NCBI GenBank assembly: GCA_963921195.1 | Contig: OY992538.1 | Span: forward strand, 6,720,330-6,784,329 | Source: Pegoplata infirma | Taxonomy: Eukaryota > Arthropoda > Insecta > Diptera > Anthomyiidae | Length of the DNA: 64,000 nt | Direction: 5' to 3' | Part shown: in pieces, positions 46,485 through 58,705 of the stretch | Layout: each line of letters begins with the position of its first letter | Position numbering within the stretch: the first letter of the stretch is position 1 | Program-made: the position numbers and the translations under genes | The notes under the pieces: model-generated | Seen by the model: only the letters and a program-made list of their open reading frames with translations | What the model was told of the DNA's origin: nothing | Database searches by the model: none

Positions 46485-47540
46485 TATACATTCCAACCAC
46501 AGTATGTGGGTATACTCACTTTGTCATTTCGTTTGTAACGCATCGAAATATCGGTCGGGGACCCCATAAAGTATATCGTTGGCTGGCCTTCAAATTTTTT
46601 TCATATTTTTTTAACCATGCCACGGTGGTCCTTCGTCGCATATATACACTCCCACGTAGTCTTCTTGAGATTTTGTAAAACTGCACATAGGCCTTCTTGA
46701 AGGCCAGCCAACAATATATATTATTGATCCATGATCGATTCTAAGACATTCTATGAATGTCCTTCATTATGTCCGTCTGTCTGTAGATGACATGATGATA
46801 TCAAAATCAAAAGAGTTAGCCTCCTGATGTTTGGCAGGAATATGTCTTATGGTTCTGGGTAGGTAAAGACCGTAAAGGGGCAAAATCGGAATAGGAGATA
46901 AAAGGTTCCCCCTTGAAGAACTTAACCAGCCTCCAAAAAAAAATCCGTTTTGAGTGTTTTTTTGTATTTTTGTTAAACTTATAAAACATTTTTATGCTAG
47001 AAGAAGTTCAAAGTACTGCATTTAAACATCGAAATAAAAAAATACTTTTTTTAATCCGCCCACTTTTTGAGGGCGTGAATGTAAAAAAATAGTTTTAATA
47101 ATGATAAAATTGTAAAAATGTAGTGCAAAAAGCATAATAAATGCATTTGTTAACATTTTTCGCGAGGGGGAGGTGTCCCCCACAGCCCCCGCCGAAGCCA
47201 CCACAAAAAACTCCTGTTATTTTTTTTTTAAACATGTTGGAGGGTATAAAACCACAGTACAGACTAGTATGCAAACACTGGTGCTAATTGCGTAATTTCC
47301 AATATGGTGGTATGGTTTTTAGTACAGAATGATCATCGCTGCCTAGTATATGTGTGCCTGTACGTGTAAGCTTTTGTGTATGTATTTATGATGTTTGTTT
47401 ACGTTTTGTATGAAACGTCAAAAGTTACACCGTGTGCTGTCACTAATACTTACACCCATCAGATGCAACTCTGTGATACTACTACTCATGTACTGTGGTA
47501 TAAAACATTTGGCACAGCAGAATTAAACACTCTCACTTGT
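46485..47540 (+). mobile_element. mini-me/DINE-1-like element, about 1.05 kb
   Basis: It opens with CCACAGTATGTGGGTATACT, TTTGTCATTTCGTTTGTAAC and GGACCCCATAAAGTATAT. It continues through TATGTCCGTCTGTCTGTAG and TTCCCCCTTGAAGAACTTAA, and closes with AGCAGAATTAAACACTCTC then ACTTGTTTT. It is followed by TTTTTCACTCAA-type simple repeats to 47660, which also occur just before it (46388-46480). Confidence 0.7.
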
Positions 47541-47689
47541 TTTTACTCAATTTTTTTTTCACTCAATTTTTTTTTCACTCACATTTTTTTCACTCAAATT
47601 TTTTTTCACCCATACTTTTTTCATTTGTTCGTGTTTTTGTGACTGATATTTTTTCACTCAAAGTTTAATGGGCAATTTTATGATCTTCA

Positions 47690-49225
47690 CTACACTATTT
47701 CCAATTGTATTTTAAAAATATAAAAATGTATTTCAAAATTGTCCAAATATATTCTAAAATTGTCCAATTTTATTTTAAAAATCTCCAAATGTATTTTAAA
47801 ATTCTATAATTGTAGTTTTAAATTTCCCAAATGTATTTTGAAATTGTCCTAATGTATTTTAAAATTGTCCAGTAGGGATATAACCAAAATAGGAACCTAT
47901 CATAATCGTATGGGCAATTTTATACTGATAAGAAAAAATGTTATCCGGGGAGATTTTGGTCCAAAAACCTTCGGCACCGATTGCAATTTCTAAAACACCA
48001 TAAATTTACATTTTTTTAATGTTTTATGGTGGGATTCCTTCCCATCCACCGTTTCTTGGCTTTTTGTCGTTTTACAACAAAAATAAAACAATAACAAATT
48101 TGTAAAATGGTTTTCGACACTGGAAATACGGGTTTTCCGAATAATAAAAAAAAATATTAGCGAAAACTTCATCGCGATCGGTGCCGAACCTTTTTTAACA
48201 TTCGCGAAAAAAAGAACACACATTTCTTCTTGATTTTTCATGTACTTTCTAAATATGATAGGTCCTTTTTGATATTTGCAAAAAAACGCAAATGGTTATA
48301 TCCCTATTGTCCAGATGTGTTTTGATATTGTCCAAATGTATTTTAAAATTGTATAATTGTAGTTTTAAATTTTCGAAATGAATTTTAAAATGTTCCAAAT
48401 GTATTTTACATAGAATTCTTCAAAAAATATTTTAAAATACATTTGGAAAATTTTAAAATATAGTAGTATTTGGAAACTGTTAAAATATATATGGACAATT
48501 TTAAAATACAAATGGACAGTTTTAAAATACATTTGGACAATTTTGGAAACAAATTTGGACATTTTTAAAATACGATTGGACAGTTTTAAAGTACATTTGG
48601 AAATTTTTAAAATACATTTGGACAATTTTAAAACTAATTTGAACAATTTTAAAATAAATTCTGGAAAATTTAATACTGCATTTGGACAATTTTACAATAC
48701 ATTTGGACAATATTAAAATACATATGGACAATTTTAAAATACATTTGGACAATTTTAAAATACATTTGGACAATTTTAAAATATATTTGGACAATTTTAA
48801 AACATATTTGGACAATTTTAAAAATTAATTGGCACAATTTTAAAATATATTTATACAATTTTAAAATACATTTGGAAATTGTTAAACAACATTTTGACAA
48901 TTTTGAAAATACATTTTGGAAATTTTTAAAATACAATTGAACAATTTTAAAATACATTTGGAAATTTTTAAAATACATTTGGACAATTTTAAAATAAATT
49001 TTGGAAAATATTAAACTACAGTTGGATAGTTTTAAAAGACATTCGGATAATTTTAAAATATATTTGGACAATTTTAAAATACATTTGGACAATTTTAAAC
49101 TACATTTGGACAATTTTAAATTACATTTGGACAATTTTAAACTACATTTGGACAATTTTAAACTACATTTGGACAATTTTAAACTACATTTGGACAATTT
49201 TAAAATACAATTGGAAATGGTGTAG
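47690..49225. mobile_element. Foldback-type element with CTACACYATTTCC ends, copy 2 (1.5 kb)
   Basis: The ends CTACACTATTTCCAATTG and CAATTGGAAATGGTGTAG have TTCA on both sides. The left arm is 21-bp units AAATGTATTTTAAAATTGTCC. The right arm, from about 48420, is the reverse complement, with some 35 units. The hAT MITE 47873-48306 is inserted in the left arm. Long open frames rich in KLSK or DNFK are periodicity artefacts. Confidence 0.85.
47873..48306. mobile_element. hAT MITE with TAGGGATATAACC ends, copy 2 (434 bp)
   Basis: Flanked by exact TTGTCCAG at 47865-47872 and 48307-48314. It is close to the copy at 30001 over its full length, with about a dozen differences, so both are fairly young. 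Confidence 0.93.
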
Positions 49226-49343
49226 TTCATTAGAAAAGTAGATTCAACTTTTTTTTTTGTTTATTTTTTTGTAGCACAGTATTATCTTATTAAAAAAAAT
49301 CGTTCCTTTCTAAACGTCCGATATTTTTTATTTTCATTTTCAG

Positions 49344-50003
49344 GTGGGCGATAGTACTGATATTATTCCAACTCCTGGTAAAGATGTGACCTCAAATCAA
49401 CATACATTTATTCCTAATGCTAATGGCAAACGTAATCCAGTTAAGTCTAAAAATGTACATGAATTCCTAAATTCTTCGGAACTTTTCAATTTGTATAGCA
49501 TGATAAATGCTTTGAAAAACGACCTACTCTGGACTGGCAAAGATGATACCGATGATTTAGATGAACAAAATATCTCAATGGAAAATCATGAAGTAAAGAC
49601 TGAAAACATTTCCACTACTACTACTACTGCTACTGCTGCTGCATCCACCACAACAAATAGTAACAACATAGGCAAAGGACACACAAGACGTCCTTCGACC
49701 GCCTCTATGGCTTCAATAACATCCGTTAGTCAATTAAGCGATTCTGAAAGTGATATTTCCCAAGAAAATGATTCTGGTGTCGAATCGGAAAGCACTAAAA
49801 ATTGCGGCGGTTCTGACTCTACCAGCAGTAGTGAAGATGGTCATGCGGATAATAAAAAACCAGCCAATGTTGATAAAGCCACCGAATTGGCCAAGCGTTG
49901 TAGAAGACATTTGAATGGCTTGTATCATTGCCTGGAACAAATGACAGAAGCAGCCAATTATTTGACTGCACGATACCAAAGTGATATTGGTGGACCAGCA
50001 TAG
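49344..50003 (+). CDS. Spot14/MID1IP1-like protein, coding exon 3 and stop
   Basis: This last exon follows the acceptor TTTTCATTTTCAG and encodes residues 62-280, ending in TAG at 50001-50003. Residues 107-126 (ELFNLYSMINALKNDLLWTG) match the central family block (Tyr, then basic-Asn-Asp-hydrophobic-x-Trp). Residues 244-280 hold the C-terminal block, with R-H-L-N-G-L-Y and then A-N-Y-L-T-A-R-Y-Q-S-D-I-G. Between them is a fly-type insert: a Thr/Ala/Ser/Asn-rich stretch, then an acidic serine-rich segment. This explains 280 residues against roughly 150-185 in vertebrates. Vertebrate members (MIG12, Spot14) bind acetyl-CoA carboxylase and promote its polymerisation and fatty acid synthesis, and MIG12 also binds the microtubule protein MID1. 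Action in cytosol on lipogenesis is therefore the family expectation. The exon starts with GTG read as Val; it is not a start codon. Confidence 0.96.
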   Translation: MGDSTDIIPTPGKDVTSNQHTFIPNANGKRNPVKSKNVHEFLNSSELFNLYSMINALKNDLLWTGKDDTDDLDEQNISMENHEVKTENISTTTTTATAAASTTTNSNNIGKGHTRRPSTASMASITSVSQLSDSESDISQENDSGVESESTKNCGGSDSTSSSEDGHADNKKPANVDKATELAKRCRRHLNGLYHCLEQMTEAANYLTARYQSDIGGPA

Positions 50004-51350
50004 GGTTAAATGTACAATAATAGTAGTAAACTAAGGATTTAATTGTGCATACAAACAAAAAAAAAACACACACATACAAAAAGCGGGGTTTTGGGGGTTT
50101 TTATAATACTTCGCCAGGGGGTTTATGGTACTAGCTTATTTTTTTTTTTTAGTTTAGTTTTTAGTAGGTCGTTTTAACTATTAAAACAAAACAACACATA
50201 AACAAAATATAAAAAAAAAATAAATACGACATGTAAATTTTTTAAAACAGAAAAAAACTGGAAAAATATGAAGAGCATGCTAAAAAAAATCATGAATAAT
50301 ACAAAAAATAAAATAAAATACATGAACTTGGATATTATTTGTTTAGAGTTTAAGAGCATTATTTAGGTAAATATGTAGTTTAAAATAGGTTGAAGTTGAA
50401 ACTAGAAACAGAAAAAAAAAACTGCAAATTTATTAAAAAAACAAAATAATAACACAACAACAAAATGCTTTAATTAAAAAAAAAATAAATAAAAAAAGCA
50501 AACAAAAAAAAAAAAACTTTAAAAAAATATGACAAAAATTTAAAAAAAAAAAAATCACTGAATAATGTAATGGATTTAAAACAAAAATACTACATAAAAA
50601 ACAACAAATCCAACCAGCTAAATAAATCAACAACTTTAAAAATTTGTACAAAACTAAACGAAAAAGCACAAATTAACATGATTTTGAAATTCCCACATAA
50701 AAAAAAAAACTAACAAAAAATCTTAAAAACAACAATTTTATGAATTATTATTTGGTTAACTTTTAAAAATTAATATCTCGTTAAATAAATAACAATACGT
50801 GTTAAATAAAAAAAGAAAAAAAAACTTAACCAAAATTTAGTTGAAAATCTTAACTTTTTGAAATCATGTTTGAGATTTTCGTTGTAGAGAATGTGTCTCT
50901 TGTTAAATTTTAATCAAGGCTAAATTTAACTATTTTTGTAGTTTTTTAGTCTCTTTTTTAAATTAAAAACCAAAAAAAAAAACACAACTGAATTGAAGAA
51001 AAAAAAAACATATTGACTTTGAATATTTTACAGAAAAAATATATGTATTTAAAACTAAATCGCATATTCCAAAAAAAAAATTGTCATACTTGGCAATATG
51101 TGATAAAATTTTGTATAACGAAATGTCGTAGAATTATAATTTTTCAAAAGAAGATTAAACAAAAAAATATTTTACTCGGGTTGTCATGATTTCATCATTT
51201 ATTATGATAAAAATTTTTGAGAATTTAGTTAAAAAATTTAATTTGGTGTTTAAATACATATATTTTAAACATTTCAATTGTATTTAAGAATGAACAAAAC
51301 TATTTAAATTTCTTACGAAAAAGCTAGCTGATTTGATTTAAATAAATAGC
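50004..51350 (+). other. 3' UTR and poly(A) candidate region
   Basis: Downstream of the stop is A-rich sequence with runs of A and many AATAAA matches, for example at 50219-50224, near 50306, 50483, 50620 and 50800. No single one stands out with a GU-rich downstream element, so the transcript end cannot be fixed. No repeat family recognised elsewhere in the window is seen here, which fits an untranslated region under some constraint. Confidence 0.5.
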
Positions 51351-52430
51351 TTCACCCCAGCGCCATCTATAGGGTGCATTCATGCAAACACAATTTTCTC
51401 ATGTCAAAAGATATATACATTTTGAATTTCTGTTTAATTGCAATGAAATGAAACATTTTCTTAAAAACTTCACTCCGGCGCCATCTAACGGATCCAATTA
51501 TCACAACAGAGCCACCTAAAGGAAAAAAACTTAAGAGAAACCTTCCCACCCACTAATTGTCCAAGTTTGGTGTTAAACGAAGAGAATCCTTTCTACCGAC
51601 TAATTGTCCAAGTTTGGTGTCAAACGGTCCAGCGTTTCTCAAGTTTTACAATTTCGTACCCGTAACAAACGTTTCTAAATATTATGATAAAATATTTTTC
51701 TGGTATGCTTTACCAAAATTAAAAAAGGAATGCGTTTTGTTAAAAACCTTTCACTTGTTTATAATTATGTTTTGTTTTTTGGCAAAAATCTAAGTAAAAA
51801 TCAATCATTTCACTTCGTTTTGAAAGTTTTTTAATTTGTTTTAAAAATTTTTTAAAATACAATTGATATAAATATTTTTCTTCAATCAGTTTCAATTCAG
51901 TCGCTCAAATTCTTAAACTTTATTTTAAAATTGTTAAAAAAAAGTATTCCTGATTTTTGTTTGCCTAAAAAATTTATGTTAATTTTGTGCTAATAGTTGA
52001 GACATTGAAGATAAATTTTTACATAGGGTACTTTTAAAGTAAAACGGCGGACATACAGTGTCAAAACACAGATTTATCGGTTTGTGCTGTCAATAATACT
52101 GTAATAAACCCCAGCAAAATATTCTGTTCCAAATAGTCGGTTCCAGAACGCATTACATTCTCCTCCAATCGATTCTACTTAAAATTCCAGAATCGTTGAT
52201 TTTTGTTTTTAAATCATCCCCAGGTAGTTTTTTTTTTAAATATATGTTCCTGGGAATTAAAATTTCTGAAAACATGTTTTAAACTGCAAGTGAGAACAGG
52301 CTATAAAAGGTACAAGATATTGCAAAAGCATTAGTTTGGAGTTTTTACCCGAAGGCTACAAACGAAGTGTCAATGGGGACAAGGCTTAGTAAAAATATTT
52401 TAGATTAGCTTTTTATGTAATTGAAGTCTT
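51351..52430. other. Downstream sequence with short direct repeats
   Basis: CGCCATCTA occurs at 51361 and 51480. CTAATTGTCCAAGTTTGGTGT occurs at 51554 and 51600, 46 bp apart. 52108-52200 repeats a block from 37355. There is no coding frame with support. Confidence 0.45.
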
Positions 52431-52436
52431 ACTTTA

Positions 52437-52574
52437 TGTGGCATTCACACTTGCAACCTTAAACAAGTTGTTCAACAAAACACCAGTAACAGAATAAAAA
52501 CGTAATGGGCACAGAACAAAGACTTTTTAAGCACGTATCTTAAACACTTCAAAACAGCAAGTGTGAATGCCACA
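52437..52574. mobile_element. 138-bp MITE with TGTGGCATTCACACTTGC ends
   Basis: The perfect inverted end TGTGGCATTCACACTTGC / GCAAGTGTGAATGCCACA encloses CAAGTTGTTCAACAAAACACC and GTAACAGAATAAA. A relative at 61791-62065 shares these. Confidence 0.75.
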
Positions 52575-52599
52575 GTTGAAAGCATGCACTAAGCGAATC

Positions 52600-54330
52600 T
52601 TAATCTGAAAGCATCTGTGTCAAGGAAGTAATTTAACAAACTGAATGTAACAGAATAAATGCGTTATGGTAATAGACTAAAGACTAGCAAAAGACATTCT
52701 TTGGCACAAATTTTGTAAAGGCTTGAACGCCAAAAAAGGCGTAAACGCCAAAATCTTGATATCAGTCTATGGCAGGGATGACAAGATTTCATGTGCTCGT
52801 TTCCTAAATTTTAAACTTTTTGGTCAATGGTAAAGTTCCAATGAAGACTAGGCCTAGTGAAAATAATTTAGGCTAGCTTTTTATTTAAAATAAGCTTAAT
52901 TTTACATAAGTTCAAAGCAATTTACTAATCGGTGTTCTCCCCCGAGATAAAACACCTGGGTTAATAAAGTTGTTTAACAAACTAAATGTTATAGAATAAA
53001 TGCGTAATTGTAATAGACTAAAGACTAGTTTAAAAAGATTCTTTCTTTGACGCGATTTTTTAAATGTTTGAGAGCCTCAGAAAATATTAACAAATTCGTG
53101 ACAAGACTTCATGAGCTCGTGTTCCAAGTTTCTGAGTTTGTGCTTTTGAACTTTTCTAAAAATGGTTACCAGGTTCCACATTTGACAATTCCAATGTAGT
53201 CCAAATTATAGGGGACGACTTTTGCAGATTTTTATTTTAAATAGAGATGGAGGTGTGACTCAATTTGGACACACAATCACGCATACGAGAGTTTACGGCT
53301 AACTTATGTAAATCACACAATTTTCAATTACGCTCACGGGTGATTTGTAAAAATTTTACTAACGATCACAACAAATTCAGGAATTTAACAACGAAAATTG
53401 GATGAACACAAAGCGACTTATCAAATTACATATTAAAGTGCAATAATTAAGCTTCACCCTTGACTTTTTTCAGTCGTCAGCACGTCAGTTTCATCTGCTA
53501 TGAGCTGTCAAATATGTTCAAAACCGCGATTTTTAAATTTCAAATTCCTCAAAAACCTGTGTAAAGGAAAAGTATGAAAAACCATATTTGTGACCAGGAG
53601 AATAATTGTAATCATTTGTATAAGGTGGCGTTCCATTCGCATCAATTTTTTTTTTATAATTAGTAGCGGTAAAAATAGATTTTGTGAATAAGACATCATT
53701 GATAGACAATTGGTGCCGTAAGGGTTAAGACGACTAACCAAATGAGTTAAGCATCCTTAAGAAAAATGTTTAATATTTAACCTCGACTTATTTTTAAGAC
53801 TATCACATCGGATTCATCCGCTAAAAGTTGTCAAAATTGCCCAAAACTGCGATTTTTTAAACTTTTACCTCAATTTTCTTAAAAACCTGATATGATGGAA
53901 ATGTTTTGAGACCAGATTTGTGATCACTAGAAAAATTGCAATTAACTGTATAAGGTCGGGTCAAAAACTTACATTTCCAAAAGCTCACATGCCATCAAAA
54001 TCTCTCAAGTGTCACACCCCAGTTGGCAACGTCCTCGAGCCATCCTCAGTGACGGAGCGATGACATGTCAGAGTAACACCTGACATCCACAAGACATCTC
54101 TATGTACTGGGTTGAGGACAGTTTCATACAAATTTTCAAAATGTCCTTACTCAAAGTCAGCAGTGGTCAGGGCTGACCTTCTGGGGACATGTCACCTAAG
54201 ACTTCTTTGGGGAAATGTCTGACATAGGTCATGCGAAAATACAAAAAAATTTCGTATTCCCTTTAGTTTTTACTTTTATCCATTTTCCTTTATAAATTAT
54301 CTTTCTCATATTTAGAAAAAACTTTTCGCC
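52600..54330. other. Downstream sequence with decayed repeats
   Basis: 52640-53040 has two similar blocks (AAATGTTATAGAATAAATGCG, AATAGACTAAAGACTAG). 53500-53970 has two blocks sharing AAAAACCTG, CATATTTGTGACCAG and ATTGTAATC. 54000-54240 is less AT-rich (GGCAACGTCCTCGAGCCATC, GGGGACATGTCACC). No gene is recognised. Confidence 0.4.
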
Positions 54331-54335
54331 TTTTT

Positions 54336-54412
54336 TAGTCCCAACTGGATTTGAACCTGGAACCTCCAGTTTATTAGTCCCACACCTAACCACTTGTTCC
54401 AAACTTTATTTT
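54336..54412 (-). ncRNA. tRNA-like segment, probable SINE head
   Basis: On the minus strand it shows TGGAACAAGTGGTTAGGTG (box A-like) and then GGTTCAAATCC, a perfect box B. Stem pairing is poor, so it is a tRNA-derived relic rather than a tRNA gene. Confidence 0.5.
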
Positions 54413-55597
54413 TAAAATTGTTTGTCTATTTATCACTTTTATTCTACTTTTTAGATTTTGATTTTATTTTAATTAAGTCGATAATATTGCCATCTTTTTC
54501 TTGGAAATTGAAGAGTTGTCCAGACTTAAAATTCTAATTTAATATACTGCTATTCTGAAAACATTTCCTTTTATACGTCTTAGAGGAATTGTCCACACTT
54601 TTAAAGCAAACATTCAGTGCTGACAATGTTAGGACATGTCATCAAGGATTGCCTATTATTTGTCAGAACCTGAAGACATTTCCTCAAGCAAATTGAAACT
54701 TTTTTATAAAAATTAAACTTGCACAAAAGAGAACTTTGAAAATAGTTAGTATTCCACCAAAAAATTTGGCCAAACAACGGTTGTTAGTCATTGGGTATTT
54801 CTAGTGTTGAATTTAAGGACGTAGCCAAATTTTAGTTTACCCACAAAACTTTAAAAGTAACCCAGGTAAAATTAAAAAAAGCTTTTTCACCAACAAATGT
54901 CAAACAAATGGAGAGAATAATGTAAGAAAACTTTTTTTTTTTTAAATAAAGCTTTTATGGATTTTTCTCCGAATAACTTCTCTCACTAAATAAATTTTTG
55001 TACATAAAAACTTGACATATTCACTTAATGAAAAACTAATGTTTAACCAAAAAGCTGCCAACTTTATGCTAAGAAAAATTCCAATAATAATACTTAAAAT
55101 ATTTGTTAATCAAGACCTTATAATAATTCTTTTTGTGAAAAACTCAAAAAAAAAAAATAAAAATAATTATTTTTTAAATAATGAAAATTTTGAAAAATTT
55201 AAAGTTAATGAAACGAATTTAATCAAATATGAATTAATTCATTTATTAATAATAATAAATTGACGAATTAATTGATAACATAAATTTTCAAAGGTCTGGT
55301 TAAAACCTACTGAATATTATTGGTTTAAAGTAAACTAAATTTTTTAACTGACAAATTGTTGTAACAATTACTAATACAAACTAAAAATGTTGGTTGTTTT
55401 TACTGGAAATGTAGTTGCCCCCAAAATATGTTTTCCTGTGGAATTTCTCAGAGTATTTAGGCAAGCATTCTAATAGTTTTTCATTGTAAATATGTTTCTA
55501 TAAATAAACAATATAAAAACAATATAAAAAAAATTAATAAATATACTCAAATCTATAGCATTCCCTAATATTAAAATAAATTACAATAACTACATTA

Positions 55598-55632
<35 letters not shown>

Positions 55633-56798
55633 AAAAAAATATATATTAATCATGTTGACTTTGTTTAAAAAAGCGGTTTGGGTTATGTTGTATGTTAAAA
55701 AAAATCTAGTTTTTTTTCAAAAAAACATTATAATGAATTAATAATTTAAACACACATAAAAAAATTAATTGAAAAAAAAAAAAAATGATTGAAGTCAAAT
55801 GGTAATTGAAATCAAAGAACACTTGTTATTGTTAAAGATAAAAAAAAAAAAATACATAAATTCTTTTATAATTTAATTAAAATGTCACTGTCACTATCTA
55901 TTGTTAAAAGTTTATAAGAATCATTTATTGGAATCATACGAAAGAAATATAAAAAAAAAAAATAATTTAAATTTTTATAAATTTGTTAACTAAAAGATTG
56001 TGATACTGATGGTCTTTTACATAATTTTATTGTTGTAAATGTGTAATAAAATTGTTTATTTTTTATATTTTATATATATAATATATATTTTTTAATTTAG
56101 TCATCAACGGTTTTAAAAAACACATCTAGTTTAAACAAAAAAATAAAGGTTTTTGTAATACAAAAATATTTTTTTTTTTAGTAGAGAAATAAAATTTCTT
56201 TAATTTTGTATAAAAATAAAATCAATAAATGAACAATACTTTTTTTTTCTTCTTTTTTATAATTGGCTTTAAAACAAAAAACACATATTTTATTTTGTAG
56301 TTTGTTTTCTGTACAGATTTATTAAAAATCAAAAGAAGTTCTTAAATTTAAAACAAAAAACAAAACTTTTAAGTTATTTCAATATTTGTGAATACAAAAT
56401 TTATATACAATAGATTGATTAATTGATTATATAAATGTATATAAATTATTAATAAACACAGATGTATGTATTTAAAACAAAATATTATTTAATTAAAAAA
56501 AATTCTAATAAAATAAACAAAGCTCTTACTATGTACAATTCATTTTCCAAATATAAAATAAAGAAAAATATTATTAAACAAAAAAAATGCTTAACAACAA
56601 ATTTGTTTTTATTTATAGAGGACCCCCTTGATAAAAGTTACTATGCAAAATGCACAAAAAGTTCATTTATTTTTTTCTAATCGTTCAAAAAATTATTATT
56701 TTTTTTTTGCACTTGATTTTTTTACTGATATATCTTTCTTAAATCGTAAATGATTAGTTTATTGTTTACGTTTTTTTGTTATTCCATTTATATATTTT
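54413..56798. other. AT-rich downstream sequence
   Basis: It contains an (AAT)n microsatellite at 55600-55631, long A and T runs and no shared dispersed repeat. Short frames at 55012 and 56462 are Lys/Asn/Ile-rich products of base composition. Confidence 0.4.
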
Positions 56799-57829
56799 TA
56801 TACCCTCCACTCTAGTGATAGAGGGTATATATAAGTTTGTCATTCCGTTTGTAACACCTCGAAATATTGGTCTAGGACCCCATAAAGTATATATATTCAT
56901 GATCCTCGATCGATTTTAAGACGATCTAGCGATGTCCGTCCGTCCGTCCGTCCGTCCGTCCGTCCGTCCGTCCGTCCGTCTGTCCGTCTGTCTGTCTGTC
57001 TGTCTGTTGAAAACACGCTAACTTTTGAAAGACTTTGCGGAGGCTCCTGAAGTTTGGCATATATGTTGGGAATTTACCTGGTCAGGTTGGTATTGCAATC
57101 CAGCGAAATCGGTGCAGTGGTTCAAAAGTTATGATCAAAAGACTGAATTTCGGCAAGGGTTTTTCGTGAATTTATGAGATAAAAAGCACTATAACTTTCG
57201 AAAATCAATTCTGAGGATGCTGAAGCTTGGCATATATGTTTTTCGTTCCTTCAGCCTAGTTCGTATTAAATTTCACCCAAATCGGTCCAGTGGTTCAAAA
57301 GTTATTAGCAAAACCGTGAATATCAGATTAGCTTCACCTTAAATTCACGTGGTGAAAACCAGTTAAACCTCTTTAAAACCCATTGGTAAGTCACAAAAAT
57401 ATTTTAAAACGTATTTTTGTCACTCAAAAATATTTTTATACCAAAACAAAAAAAAAATACACTCGAAAAAAATTTTACACTCAAAAAAGATTTTACACCC
57501 AAAAAAAAAATTAGTAATTTTTTTTTTGAATGTAAAATTCGAAAAAATTTTACACTCAAAAAAAATTTTACACTCAAAAACAAATTAGTATTTTTTTTAA
57601 TGTAAAATTCGAAAAAATTTTACACTCAAAAAAAAATTTACACTCAAAAAAAAATTTGTATTTTTTTTTTTTTCAAAAATTACTAAAAAAAATTTTTTTA
57701 CACAAAATAAAATATTTCTAATCATAACTGTTATTTTTTTCACGTTAGAAAATTTACTATCACTTAAAATGGGCATTGTGGAGGGTATTCATAGATTCGG
57801 CCAAGTCGAATTTAATTTTTCTACTTGTT
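56799..57829 (+). mobile_element. mini-me/DINE-1-like element with (GTCC)n, about 1.03 kb
   Basis: It opens with TATACCCTCCACTCTAGTG, TTTGTCATTCCGTTTGTAAC and GACCCCATAAAGTATATAT. A (GTCC)n/(GTCT)n tract of about 70 bp lies at 56934-57005. It closes with GGAGGGTATTCATAGATTCG and CCAAGTCGAATTTAA. 57420-57720 is a nested array of TTTTACACTCAAAAAA units. Confidence 0.75.
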
Positions 57830-58067
57830 TTTTATTATTTTTGTTTTTCCAAGATAAGTTTGTTCTATTTTGGTTAGTGGCAACACTTGAAATTATGGCC
57901 GGCTTTTTTGTTTATTTGTTACTTAATTGCTAAAATAAATGATAAAGTTATATAAAATGTATCTGATGTTAATAAAATAAAATATTGGCTTGACAAATTG
58001 GATTTTATTTTTTTGGTTCGTACGAGTATATTTTGACAATAACATCATAAAATGTATGAATAATAAC

Positions 58068-58705
58068 CAGGGAAACCAAAAATATGCAGTATCATGTTTT
58101 TTCCTGTGCATTTTATTGATAAATGGGTAAGGTATTTATCCGTTTCAGAAGTTTTTAAGAAATCTGGCATCGATTTGTTAGAGCATATTTTTGCATATTT
58201 TAGCCTTAAGAGCATATTTTTGCATATTTTAGGTTTAAGAGCATATTTTAGCATAAGAGCATATTTTTAGGGCATATTTTCAATTTTTAGAGCATTTTTC
58301 CACTTTTTAGAGCATTTTTTTACATTTTTAGAGCATTTTTTTTTTTCAATTTTTAGAGCATTCATTTCCAATTTTTTTTATGACACCATTTATTTTAAAA
58401 TTTTTTTTTCCAACAAGGATGTTTTTTTTCAACAATTACGGAATTGTGACTATTGATTCCCCTTTGGCCTGTTCTTGCTTCATATCGGTATATGAAACTA
58501 TACTTTCTTTAGATTCAGCAACTTGGTAAAAAATATTAAATATTAACGGTATTTGGACTAACAAATTGTAAAAAACACTACCAAAAAAGGGACATAATTT
58601 TTTTAAGAGCTTATTTTTATTGTTTTTAGAGCATATTTTCCGTTTTTAAGGGCATTTTTTAAGCGCATAAAACGTGTTTTTTAGAGCATATTTTTGGTTT
58701 CCCTG
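58068..58705. mobile_element. hAT MITE with CAGGGAAACC ends, 638 bp
   Basis: The ends CAGGGAAACCAAAAATATGC and GCATATTTTTGGTTTCCCTG are flanked by exact ATAATAAC at 58060-58067 and 58706-58713. The interior is a string of TTTTTAGAGCATATTTT units. CAGGG ends and an 8-bp duplication fit hAT. Confidence 0.9.

Larger units (their letters stand above)
41841..49343 (+). other. Intron 2 (7.5 kb), GT-AG
   Basis: The donor is GTAAAA after CAG. The acceptor is TTTTCAG at 49337-49343, after a T-rich tract. The intron is phase 0. Nearly all of it is repeats: two foldback elements, a 302-bp palindrome, a SINE head, a TA-inserting element, degenerate tandem repeats, a mini-me-like element and a hAT MITE. 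Confidence 0.9.

Noticed and set aside
47690..49225. CRISPR-like array
   Set aside because: Units are contiguous with no unique spacers, arms are inverted, and the setting is an animal intron.
48365..49230. Long frames rich in KLSKCILKLSK or DNFKIHLDNFK
   Set aside because: The DNA is a 21-bp tandem repeat, so an open unit stays open in several frames on both strands. No start context or conserved protein supports them.
49344..49346. GTG as the start codon of the Spot14-like protein
   Set aside because: It directly follows a strong splice acceptor (TTTTCAG) and the upstream exon supplies the first conserved family block in phase.
49734..50079. Minus-strand frames opposite exon 3
   Set aside because: They are shadows of the coding exon and have no family features.
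51557..51793. 78-codon frame in the downstream region
   Set aside because: It spans a short direct repeat (CCAAGTTTGGTGT), its composition is typical of AT-rich noise, and there is no family match.
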